Origin: Bacteroidales bacterium
GTDB lineage: Bacteria; Bacteroidota; Bacteroidia; Bacteroidales; Prolixibacteraceae
DNA length: 57,823 bases
NCBI GenBank assembly: GCA_012729335.1
Contig: JAAYDJ010000023.1
Location: forward strand, 1-57,823
Direction of reading: 5' to 3'
Position 1 is the first letter of the stretch. Each line of letters begins with the position of its first letter. Positions 25,775 to 33,067 of this stretch are shown one piece after another. Both the position numbers and the translations under genes were made by a program. Under the pieces are notes generated by a model, which had not been told where the DNA came from, did no database searches, and saw nothing but the letters and a program-made list of their open reading frames with translations.

Positions 25775-25865
25775 CCCCGTGTTCAAAATATGATCATGGC
25801 GTGATCACACCAACAAAGATAAATCATTTTGCCGGAACCCGGAGGGAATTACTGATTTTTCAAAT

Positions 25866-25887
25866 GGTTGCCTAAATGTTGCCTAAC
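25866..25887 (+). repeat. arm-type integrase sites, right end
   Basis: TTGCCTAA occurs at 25868 and 25879, 11 bp apart, and the whole 22 bp matches 19468-19489 exactly. It lies 33 bp from the right att site, compared with about 130 bp on the left. Confidence 0.6.
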
Positions 25888-25920
25888 CCCGGTTTAAATA
25901 TCTGATAATCAATGACGGCG

Positions 25921-25944
25921 GTGGAGATAAGGGGATTCGAACCC
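25921..25944 (+). repeat. right att site within the tRNA-Ala 3' end
   Basis: GTGGAGATAAGGGGA at 25921-25935 and CGAACCC at 25938-25944 match the left half-site at 19314-19337. Here they are part of the intact tRNA-Ala, so integration recreated a functional tRNA. Confidence 0.8.
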
Positions 25945-25995
25945 CCGGCCTCTACAATGCGAATGTAGCGCTCTAGCCAACTGAGCTATATCCCC
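25922..25995 (-). tRNA. tRNA-Ala (anticodon CGC), integration target
   Basis: Minus-strand cloverleaf. Acceptor GGGGATA pairs with TATCTCC and includes the G3-U70 pair that identifies alanine tRNAs. The anticodon stem is CTACA/TGTAG around loop TTCGCAT (anticodon CGC, reading GCG), and the T loop is TTCGAAT. CCA is not encoded; CCG follows the discriminator A. Its 3' end is the right att site of the element. Confidence 0.93.
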
Positions 25996-26003
25996 GTGGG
26001 CTG

Positions 26004-26011
26004 CAAATTTA
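26004..26011 (-). promoter_or_regulatory. -7 box TAAATTTG of tRNA-Ala
   Basis: Read on the minus strand this is TAAATTTG, a full match to TAnnTTTG, 8 bases before the first base of tRNA-Ala. A -33 TTTG at the usual distance is not obvious. Confidence 0.45.
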
Positions 26012-26101
26012 CGCTTTTTCAAAAACCAATCGAGTCACGATTCAATTTTTTGTAACTTTATCGTTAGCAGCAACTGGATGAATCAATATAGAACATAAAC
26101 C

Positions 26102-26959
26102 ATGGAAGAGAAAATCAATGCGCTGTATGATGATTATCGCAGCGGCCATACCGGTCGCCGTATTTTTCTGAAAAGGCTGGCCCTGATGACCGGAAGCACT
26201 GCGGCCGCCATGACCCTTTTGCCTCTATTGGAGGATAACCAACTGTCGGCGGCCGAAAAGCGGAAGAAGATCAGTGAGGTGCTGGCGGAGGCGGTGACCT
26301 ACCAGGGTGACCAGTGTGAGATGAAGGCCTATCTGGCGCATCCCTCCAAAGGGAAGAAATTTCCGGCCGTGGTCGTGATCCAGGAGATCTTTGGGCTGAA
26401 TGACCACATCAGGGAAGTGACCCGCCGTATGGCCGGGGAGGGATTTCTGGCGCTGGCCCCTGATGCCCTGAGTCCGCTCGGAGGAACTCCGGAAGATACC
26501 ACCTCGGCACGTGAGATGATGGGTAAGCTGGATGCCGCGCAAACCGTCAACAATTATGTAGCCGCTGTCAAATACCTCAAGACGCACCCCCTGAGCAACG
26601 GCAAGGTGGGATGCACCGGTTTCTGCTGGGGCGGCGCCATGACCAACCAGGTGGCGGTGAATTGTCCCAGCCTCGACGCAGCAGTACCCTATTACGGGAG
26701 CCAGCCCAAAACCGAAGAGGTCCCCAAAATCAAGGCCCCCCTGCTGATCCATTATGCTGAAAATGACCAGAGAATCAATGCCGGCATCGAGGCCTATGAG
26801 AAGGCCCTGAAAGAGAACAACAAGGAATTCCAGTCGTTTATCTATCCCGGTACAGGACATGGGTTCAACAACGACAGTGCACCCCAGCGGTACCACGAGC
26901 AGGCGGCCAAACTGGCATGGAGCCGTACGGTGGCTTTCTTTAGGGAGAAGCTGAAATAG
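26102..26959 (+). CDS. dienelactone hydrolase family protein with Tat-type signal
   Basis: Alpha/beta hydrolase of 285 residues. The nucleophile is Cys175 in GFCWGG, with the acid in AENDQRI and the histidine in GTGHGF, which is the Cys-Asp-His triad of dienelactone hydrolases. The N-terminus carries GRRIFLKRLALMTGSTAAAM, a twin-arginine motif before a hydrophobic stretch, so export in folded form is likely. Many members annotated this way act on unknown esters or lactones, so the substrate is open. The gene stands alone after the tRNA-Ala locus. Confidence 0.88.
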   Translation: MEEKINALYDDYRSGHTGRRIFLKRLALMTGSTAAAMTLLPLLEDNQLSAAEKRKKISEVLAEAVTYQGDQCEMKAYLAHPSKGKKFPAVVVIQEIFGLNDHIREVTRRMAGEGFLALAPDALSPLGGTPEDTTSAREMMGKLDAAQTVNNYVAAVKYLKTHPLSNGKVGCTGFCWGGAMTNQVAVNCPSLDAAVPYYGSQPKTEEVPKIKAPLLIHYAENDQRINAGIEAYEKALKENNKEFQSFIYPGTGHGFNNDSAPQRYHEQAAKLAWSRTVAFFREKLK

Positions 26960-27060
26960 GCTGCCCCGAATCTTTAAACACAAGGAAACAAAGGCACTAA
27001 CCACGCTCTGCACAGGGGCTTAATGCCCAGGTATGATCGTCTCCCGGAGACGTGGTGTCT

Positions 27061-28197
27061 TCATGTGTCAGTGTTCAGTGTTTTTAAAGCTTCCACCATG
27101 GGAAGGCAATGGTTGAAGAAGAGCCTGTAACCGTCACACAAATAGTTCAGACCGGCTTCCCCGTCGGGGGTGGTGATCAATCTGTTTTTGGGGCATTCGC
27201 CGTGGCACATTCCCAGCACGGGGCACTCCCTGCAATACCGTGGCAAGGTCGAATTTTTGGCTTCTCCGAAGGCTTTCTGGCGGGGTGAATCGAGGTAATG
27301 GGAGAGTGGATGCTCCCGGAGATTTCCCAGTCTGTGGGCGGGATCTACATAATGATCGCAGGAGTATACATCGCCATTGTGTTCCACGACGGGGACTCCT
27401 CCGCATTCGGACTTGAAAATGCAGAGGGTATGTTCCTGGGCGAAGGCGGCACGCAGGGCTTCCTCAAAAAGCTGGATGGTGACCGTTCCGATATCCTCTT
27501 CTGCCCATTCATCGAAGATCGTGGCCAGGAAGCGCCCGAAAGCCAAGGCAGGCACCGTGGAGGAGGTCACGCCACCCGTGGGGCCTGGCTTTCTTTCCAC
27601 CAGGGGCAGAAAGGTGAGGTATCGGGCTCCCAGCGTTTTAAAGAAACGGTAGATTTCCAGAGGATAGTTGACATTGAAAGCGTGGACCACACAGAGGATC
27701 TCGGTGGTCACCCCGAATTTTTGCAGCAGGCGGTATCCATGGAGGGTAGCCTCGAAACTGCTTTTTCCACCTGCGGTTTGGCGATGGAGATCATGTATTT
27801 GTGCGGGACCGTCGAGACTGACGCCCACCAGGAAATGGGCTTCGGCCAGAAACCGGCACCACTCTTCATCGAGTAAAGTGGCGTTGGTCTGAATCCCGTT
27901 GACCAGCCGCTTCCCCTGCGGAAGCATCCTTTTTTGCAGGTCAACGGCCTTCCTGAAAAACTCCAATCCGGCCAGGGTAGGTTCCCCTCCGTGCCAGGAA
28001 AAAAAGAGCGTGTCGTCAGTGGTGGCATCGATATGCTGGCGGATATACTCCTCCAGAAGCTCTTCCTTCATGAGGGGGAAGGTTCCGGCGGGATACAAAT
28101 CCTTCCGGGAGAGGTAATAGCAGTAGCTGCAATGCAGGTTGCAGGCGGCACCCACCGGCTTGCAAAAAACCTGAAACTCCCTTGAAGGCTGGGCCAT
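27061..28197 (-). CDS. anaerobic sulfatase maturase (radical SAM/SPASM)
   Basis: Protein of about 378 residues. The radical SAM cluster motif CNLHCSYC (Cys19, 23, 26) opens the protein, and the SPASM region near the end has the cysteines of ECGG, YSCDHY, RYCRECPVLGMCHGECPKNR that bind two further Fe-S clusters. anSME enzymes convert an active-site Cys or Ser of sulfatases to formylglycine without oxygen, which points to an anaerobe or facultative organism. No sulfatase gene is in the window, so its clients lie elsewhere. ATG 28197 was chosen over a TTG at 28224. It follows the propeller gene by 11 bp and is probably co-transcribed with it. Confidence 0.9.
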   Translation of the reverse strand: MAQPSREFQVFCKPVGAACNLHCSYCYYLSRKDLYPAGTFPLMKEELLEEYIRQHIDATTDDTLFFSWHGGEPTLAGLEFFRKAVDLQKRMLPQGKRLVNGIQTNATLLDEEWCRFLAEAHFLVGVSLDGPAQIHDLHRQTAGGKSSFEATLHGYRLLQKFGVTTEILCVVHAFNVNYPLEIYRFFKTLGARYLTFLPLVERKPGPTGGVTSSTVPALAFGRFLATIFDEWAEEDIGTVTIQLFEEALRAAFAQEHTLCIFKSECGGVPVVEHNGDVYSCDHYVDPAHRLGNLREHPLSHYLDSPRQKAFGEAKNSTLPRYCRECPVLGMCHGECPKNRLITTPDGEAGLNYLCDGYRLFFNHCLPMVEALKTLNTDT

Positions 28198-28208
28198 GTT
28201 CTGCGGAA

Positions 28209-29546
28209 CTATTCCGAAAAACAATAAAGGGAGTTGAAACCCCTCAGGATAAGATCCCTGCCCACGATGACCGGTGAAGCATGGAAGTCGTCGTCGAGCG
28301 GATTGGAGGCGAGCAGTTCAAAGTGATCGCCGGCCTTGAGGACCAGCACCACCCCTTTGGAGGCAATGTAAATTTTCCCGTCGGCACCGGTAGGAGAGGA
28401 GAAGAGGGTGCTGATGCCCTCTAGTTTTTCTTTGGAATAGATGACCTCTCCGGTTTTGGCATCGAGACAGGTGAGAAAGCCGTTGTTGACCCGCAGAAAA
28501 TAGAGTCTTTCATTCATGAGCAGCAGGTTGGGGGTGTAGGGGGTGTCCTGGTTGTAGCTCCAGAGAATGGCTTCACTGCCGGTAATGTCTCCTTTGGCTT
28601 TGGATGGGTCGATGGCCATCAGGGCGCTGCCGCGGAAGCCTGAAGCCAGGTAGAGGATGCCGTCGCCATAGACGGGGTTGGGAATGGTATTGCGGGTCAT
28701 TCCTGTGGCGGTCCATAGGAGTTCTCCTGTTTCCGCATCATAGCTCCGCACCTGGTTGGGGGCGCTGGTGACCACCTGTGCCCGGCCGTTCACCTCAATC
28801 ACCAGGGGGGTCGCCCAGGAGGTGATCTCCTCACGGGCGGCACGCCATAACTCCTTTCCGGTTTTTTTGTTGAGAGCCACCAGAAAAGACTCCCCGTTAT
28901 GGTCCCATTGAATGAAAAGACGCTCCTTGTAAAGGTAAGGAGATTCCCCCTCTCCGAAACTCATATGCTTGTTGAGTTGCCCGAAATCTTTCTGCCAGAG
29001 GATGTTGCCGTTAAAATCGAGGCAGTGAATCCCCCTTGACCCAAAATAGGCAAAGATCAGTTCCCCGTCGGTACAGGGGGAGTTGGAAGCCCAGCTTCCC
29101 AGCTCGTGGGTTCCCTCCTGGGGCATTTCCCTGGCCACACTCTTCTCCCAGAGGATTTTCCCGTTATGGCGATCGATCAGTAACACCCGGTATTCATGGA
29201 TGAATTCGCTGCGCATGGCACCCATAGGACCGGCTGTTTCACCCTGCTGGCCTCCGGTACTGCCGGAGGTGGCCTTTTCTTCGGTGGGAACGGAGGTGGC
29301 CAGGATTATTTTGTCTCCCCACACGATGGGGGTGGCATGCCCTTTCCCGGGGATAACCGTTTTCCATTTCAGGTTTTGCGTTTCACTGAATTCCACGGGC
29401 GGTTGGCCAAGTGGTGCCGCACCTGTATGCATCGGCCCCCGCCATTGCGGCCAGTTCCCGTCAGGGTAGTTTTCACCGCCTGAAAGCTGGCACGAAAGAA
29501 AAAACAGAAGAAGGAAAGTCATTGTATGGGTCTGCCGGATCATCAT
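28209..29546 (-). CDS. PQQ-binding-like beta-propeller protein, exported
   Basis: Protein of about 445 residues, beginning MMIRQTHTMTFLLLFFLSCQ, a signal peptide with a probable lipobox Cys. The body has repeated propeller blades with W-containing motifs (NGKILWEKSVA, GNILWQKDFGQ, GKELWRAAREE, GELLWTATGM) typical of PQQ-like propellers related to BamB and alcohol dehydrogenases. The catalytic residues of PQQ dehydrogenases are not evident, so it is more likely a scaffold or binding protein, as often found in polysaccharide-degrading Bacteroidota and Planctomycetes. First gene of a two-gene operon with the sulfatase maturase. Confidence 0.8.
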   Translation of the reverse strand: MMIRQTHTMTFLLLFFLSCQLSGGENYPDGNWPQWRGPMHTGAAPLGQPPVEFSETQNLKWKTVIPGKGHATPIVWGDKIILATSVPTEEKATSGSTGGQQGETAGPMGAMRSEFIHEYRVLLIDRHNGKILWEKSVAREMPQEGTHELGSWASNSPCTDGELIFAYFGSRGIHCLDFNGNILWQKDFGQLNKHMSFGEGESPYLYKERLFIQWDHNGESFLVALNKKTGKELWRAAREEITSWATPLVIEVNGRAQVVTSAPNQVRSYDAETGELLWTATGMTRNTIPNPVYGDGILYLASGFRGSALMAIDPSKAKGDITGSEAILWSYNQDTPYTPNLLLMNERLYFLRVNNGFLTCLDAKTGEVIYSKEKLEGISTLFSSPTGADGKIYIASKGVVLVLKAGDHFELLASNPLDDDFHASPVIVGRDLILRGFNSLYCFSE

Positions 29547-29573
29547 GGTTGTACTATGTAATTTGTTATTTGA

Positions 29574-29581
29574 CAAATATA
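29574..29581 (-). promoter_or_regulatory. -7 box TATATTTG of the propeller/anSME operon
   Basis: Read on the minus strand this is TATATTTG, matching TAnnTTTG, 27 bases before ATG 29546. It abuts an inverted repeat ATTTGT/ACAAAT at 29561-29578 that could be an operator. It supports the short start of the propeller gene. Confidence 0.5.
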
Positions 29582-29816
29582 TAGAAGTTACCCAAATTAC
29601 CATGCCCGGAAAGTGTTGAGGTTTGTCATTTTTGTTCCGGGTGAAAACTATCAGTACTCTCCTGAATGGAAACCAATCACCTCAAATACTCCTCCCGCAA
29701 TGACTACGCGTTTCGCTGGCATGCCGCTTTTTTTTAATTAGTAAAGTTGTTATTTAATGCTTTGTTCTTCAGTTAAATATCGACATATAGCCAATAACGG
29801 CTCTTCACGCCCATGG

Positions 29817-29905
29817 AATTGGCTCCGCGGTGCTCCGCCGAACTTCGTTTCGCATGGAGCAATTTTCATGTCCTTTTGTGGTCGGAGCACCATGCGATTT
29901 TCATT
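29817..29905 (+). repeat. dispersed 89 bp hairpin repeat, copy A
   Basis: The reverse complement matches 50953-51041 at about 80 of 89 positions. It contains inverted arms TCGCATGG/CCATGCGA and a second pairing GGTGCTCCG/CGGAGCACC, so it can fold into alternative hairpins. Both copies lie in intergenic DNA. Confidence 0.75.
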
Positions 29906-30009
29906 CAGGGATTTTTTCTCTTTTTCATGGACATCGTGGCATTATCCTTTATATTTATCCGGAAAATTGATTGCAGAAAGTAGAAAGCAGAAAATAAACA
30001 GGTAAAATC

Positions 30010-31125
30010 ATGCAAATCATTCAGAAATTTTCAGGAGCACTGGTGGGGGTTCTGTTGCTTGCCGGATGTACGGCAGATCAGGGGCCCGTACCTGCCGATC
30101 CCCTGGCTACACGGGAGACGGTGAATCTGTACCAGAATCTGCTTGCCTTACAGAAGGAAGGGCTGATGTTTGGTCACCAGGATGACCTGGTGTACGGTGT
30201 GGGCTGGGTCTATGAGGTGGGGCGCTCCGATGTGAAGGAGGTGTGCGGTGATTATCCGGCGGTTTACGGGTGGGAACTGGGTCATCTTGAACTGGGGGAA
30301 CCCTACAGTCTCGATTCGGTCCATTTCGACACGATCCGGAGCAAGATTCAGGAGGTGTACCGGAGGGGCGGGGTCAATACGGTCAGCTGGCACCTTCGGA
30401 ATCCGCTCACCGGAGGATCAGCATGGGATGTCTCCTCCGCGGAAGCGGTCAAATCTGTTCTTCCCGGCGGCGGGAAACATGATCTTTACCTGGGTTACCT
30501 CGACAAACTGGCCGGCTTTCTGCTGTCGCTGAAAAGTGGGGACGGCACCTTCATTCCGGTGATCTTCAGGCCTTACCATGAACATACCGGCAGCTGGTTC
30601 TGGTGGGGGAAGAACCTTTGTACCGTGGAGGAATACAAGTCGTTATGGCGGATGACCGTGGAATACCTGCGCGATACCAAAAACATCCACCATCTCCTGT
30701 ATGCCTATTCGACCGACCGTTTCTCCACGGAAGAGGAGTACCTGGAGCGCTATCCCGGCGATGATGTCATTGATATGATGGCCTTTGACCTCTATGACCG
30801 GGGGCCTGATTTCCCGGAAACCCTGAAGAACTGTGCGGAGACGGTCTCCCGGCTGGCCGCTGCCAGAACCAAAATCGGGGCCGTGAGCGAAACGGGAGGG
30901 CCCATTGCCACCCAAACCGACTGGTGGACAGCCAGGCTCCTGGAGACGCTGCGTCCCATTTCCCTCTCCTATGTACTGGTGTGGCGAAATCCCTGGCAGG
31001 GCGCGTCACATGCTCCCTTTGGCCCACATCCGGGAAACCCTTCGGCCGAAGATTTCGTGCTGTTTTACAACGACCCGCATACCCTCTTCCAGAAAGAAGT
31101 TACCGGAAGGAACCTTTATCAATAG
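30010..31125 (+). CDS. GH26 beta-mannanase-like lipoprotein
   Basis: Protein of 371 residues with lipobox LLLAGC (Cys20), so it is membrane anchored. The GH26 fold is shown by GLMFGHQDDLVYGVGW, by the acid/base Glu191 in RPYHEHTGSWFWWG and by the nucleophile Glu294 in GAVSETGG. GH26 enzymes cleave beta-1,4-mannans in endo or exo fashion. A second GH26 gene with a secretion domain follows 65 bp downstream, so one enzyme may work on the cell and one outside it. No SusC/D pair is nearby. Confidence 0.9.
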   Translation: MQIIQKFSGALVGVLLLAGCTADQGPVPADPLATRETVNLYQNLLALQKEGLMFGHQDDLVYGVGWVYEVGRSDVKEVCGDYPAVYGWELGHLELGEPYSLDSVHFDTIRSKIQEVYRRGGVNTVSWHLRNPLTGGSAWDVSSAEAVKSVLPGGGKHDLYLGYLDKLAGFLLSLKSGDGTFIPVIFRPYHEHTGSWFWWGKNLCTVEEYKSLWRMTVEYLRDTKNIHHLLYAYSTDRFSTEEEYLERYPGDDVIDMMAFDLYDRGPDFPETLKNCAETVSRLAAARTKIGAVSETGGPIATQTDWWTARLLETLRPISLSYVLVWRNPWQGASHAPFGPHPGNPSAEDFVLFYNDPHTLFQKEVTGRNLYQ

Positions 31126-31190
31126 TCATGTCTGAGGATGTCTGCCGGCTTGACCCTCCGTCCTTGGTTCCGCCGGAATAATTGCGTTTT

Positions 31191-33041
31191 ATGGCAGAAA
31201 AGAGTTTTCAGGGAAGGTATAATGTTGATCCGGGGCCAATTTTCCCGCTGGTCCCCTGGGCTTTTCTTTTCTTTTTCCTAGGTGCCGTTTTCACCTGTGC
31301 CGGGAGTTCCTTCCCAGGTCAGCTGTCGGATACCCTTTCCACCCCTCACCCGTCACGGGAAGCCCTGGCCGTTTACCGGTACCTGCTTGACATGAAGGGG
31401 AAGCTGATCCTATCAGGGCAGCAGGACTCCCCCTGGGGGATAGACGAGCTGGCATACATTAAGACCCACACCGGGAAGCAGCCGGTGCTCAGGGGGATGG
31501 ATTTTATCCATGCAGGCGACAATGCCGGGGAGGTGCAGAAGGCCATCAGCTGGTGGAAGGCGGGAGGAATCCCCACCATCATGTGGCACTGGGGGGCTCC
31601 CACCAAGGGAGATGGTTACGAACAGAGTAAAATGACCATTGACATCAACCGCTGTTTTGAGGAAGGGACGGCTGAGTACATCGCATTCCGGAGGGAATTG
31701 GAGATGAAAGCCGGCTTGCTGCAACAGCTGGAAGATGCCCGGGTGCCTGTTTTATGGAGGCCTTTCCATGAATTTGACGGCAACTGGTTCTGGTGGAGCA
31801 AACAGGGACCCATGGCCTTTAAGAAGCTGTGGACCACCATGCATGACTATTATGTGAAAGAGTGTGGCCTCAGTAACCTGATTTGGGTATTATGCTATAC
31901 TTCGACGGTAGACCCGGCCTGGTATCCCGGCGACCAGTATGTCGATGTGGTGGGTGCCGACACTTACAACAGCGGTGACGGACCGCAGGCGGCCATGTAC
32001 CTGAAGTCGAAAGAGGTCTCCCGGGACAGGCTTCCCATTGCCTATCATGAATGCGGGATACCTCCCGACCCCGATGAATGCCTGAAACAGGGCATCATGT
32101 GGTCATGGTGGATGGAGTGGCATACGGACTGGCTTACGGAGCTGGACCGGGACTATCTGAAAAAGGTGTATACCCATCATCTGGTGGTGACCCTGGATGA
32201 GGTCCCGCCCATTATGACGTATTACGGCTGGGAGGGCGACAGTTGCCGGTCATCCTCTCTGGCCCCCTTCCGGAGCATTGACGGCGGGGAAGCAGTCCAG
32301 GGCACCTTTTTGACCGTACACCCGGGGAGTTCCGCCCTTCTGATACCCCGGGCCGATGGAGAAGGAAGCTGGAGCTGGAGCGGTCTGGGCACCCCGGGAA
32401 GTCAGGCCACTCAGACCATACCCCTTGATGTTCCCGGCATGGCCAAAGGAACCTTCATCAACGGCTGCGGAGCTGCTTCCACAGTTGTCTACTATGTGGC
32501 CGACACCTGCGATGAGATGGACCTGGTGCCCCGCTTTCAGATCCAGGGAACCAACTGGGCTTACGATACGCTGGTCAGGATTCCTGCCGGCAAATACCTC
32601 CGCCTAAGTCCGCTGCCCACCACCGGAGGTAGCTGGAAGTGGATCCGGGGTTCAGCTTCCACGCAACGTGAGATCACGGTTTATCCCCGTGATTCGGTTG
32701 TCTATACTGCCCAGTTCACAAACAACTGCGGCCAGACGGCCCGTATCAGCTTTTATGTGGCCGTGGAAAACCCGACCCCGGCACGAATGTCAGCCCGGGA
32801 GACTTCGTTCAGGATCTATCCGGTGCCCTGCCGGGAGGTTCTTCATATCGAAGGAGATGGAATGCCTCCGGAGGAAATGGTGGTGGTGACCGTATATACC
32901 CTTACCGGAACGCTCCTTCTTGAAAGGGATTTGCATGGGGGACCTTTCCTGCTTGATGTGTCGGGCTTGCGGCCCGCAACCTACCTGCTTCACATCAGAA
33001 ACCGGAACAGGGCATCCTATCTCCGTTTCATCGTTGGCTGA
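31191..33041 (+). CDS. GH26 glycoside hydrolase with T9SS sorting domain
   Basis: Protein of about 616 residues. A signal peptide or anchor precedes a GH26 catalytic domain (about 55-335) with acid/base Glu194 in RPFHEFDGNWFWW and nucleophile Glu287 in YHECG. Residues about 365-530 look like two immunoglobulin-like beta-sandwich modules. The last 80 residues (FRIYPVPCREVLHIEGDG through ATYLLHIRNRNRASYLRFIVG) are a T9SS type A sorting domain, so the enzyme should be secreted or displayed on the surface. ATG 31191 was chosen over TTG 31182. It probably shares an operon with the lipoprotein GH26 upstream. Confidence 0.88.
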   Translation: MAEKSFQGRYNVDPGPIFPLVPWAFLFFFLGAVFTCAGSSFPGQLSDTLSTPHPSREALAVYRYLLDMKGKLILSGQQDSPWGIDELAYIKTHTGKQPVLRGMDFIHAGDNAGEVQKAISWWKAGGIPTIMWHWGAPTKGDGYEQSKMTIDINRCFEEGTAEYIAFRRELEMKAGLLQQLEDARVPVLWRPFHEFDGNWFWWSKQGPMAFKKLWTTMHDYYVKECGLSNLIWVLCYTSTVDPAWYPGDQYVDVVGADTYNSGDGPQAAMYLKSKEVSRDRLPIAYHECGIPPDPDECLKQGIMWSWWMEWHTDWLTELDRDYLKKVYTHHLVVTLDEVPPIMTYYGWEGDSCRSSSLAPFRSIDGGEAVQGTFLTVHPGSSALLIPRADGEGSWSWSGLGTPGSQATQTIPLDVPGMAKGTFINGCGAASTVVYYVADTCDEMDLVPRFQIQGTNWAYDTLVRIPAGKYLRLSPLPTTGGSWKWIRGSASTQREITVYPRDSVVYTAQFTNNCGQTARISFYVAVENPTPARMSARETSFRIYPVPCREVLHIEGDGMPPEEMVVVTVYTLTGTLLLERDLHGGPFLLDVSGLRPATYLLHIRNRNRASYLRFIVG

Positions 33042-33067
33042 GCATCTGATAAACCTCTGGCAGGGGA

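Larger units (their letters stand above)
25543..25921. other. 379 bp non-coding right end of the element
   Basis: No gene is seen. It contains a terminator for the operon at 25564, a GC-rich stretch at 25619-25740, a minus-strand terminator-like hairpin at 25743-25774 and the right arm-type sites at 25866-25887. Satellites often keep their packaging or replication site in such a stretch, but no known cos or pac sequence is recognisable here. Confidence 0.5.
19314..25945 (+). mobile_element. 6.6 kb tRNA-Ala-integrated element, candidate phage satellite (PICI-like)
   Basis: The element is bounded by imperfect direct repeats derived from tRNA-Ala and by TTGCCTAA arm-type sites inside both ends. 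All recognised genes are on the plus strand: integrase, unknown, HTH protein, unknown, VRR-NUC-like nuclease, replication initiator-like protein, DnaC-like ATPase, a small basic ORF, P27-family small terminase and two small unknowns. There is no large terminase, portal, capsid, tail or lysis gene. The DNA is visibly more AT-rich than both flanks. Integrase plus replication genes plus terS without virion genes is the plan of phage-inducible chromosomal islands. A prophage that lost everything after terS is the alternative. Confidence 0.72.
29547..30009. other. 463 bp intergenic region with divergent promoters and a dispersed repeat
   Basis: Between the propeller gene (leftward) and the GH26 gene (rightward). 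It holds the propeller promoter at 29574, the dispersed repeat at 29817-29905, and a possible -7 box TATATTTA at 29950-29957 for the GH26 gene followed by a purine-rich leader. An 82-codon open frame at 29757-30005 covers the repeat and is probably not a gene. Confidence 0.5.

Noticed and set aside
19314-25945. complete prophage
   Set aside because: No large terminase, portal, head, tail or lysis gene exists between terS and the right att site, which is only about 1 kb away.
29757-30005. 82-codon open frame starting in the GH26 upstream region
   Set aside because: It covers the dispersed repeat; the other copy of the repeat has a one-base length change that breaks the frame, so it is not a conserved coding sequence.
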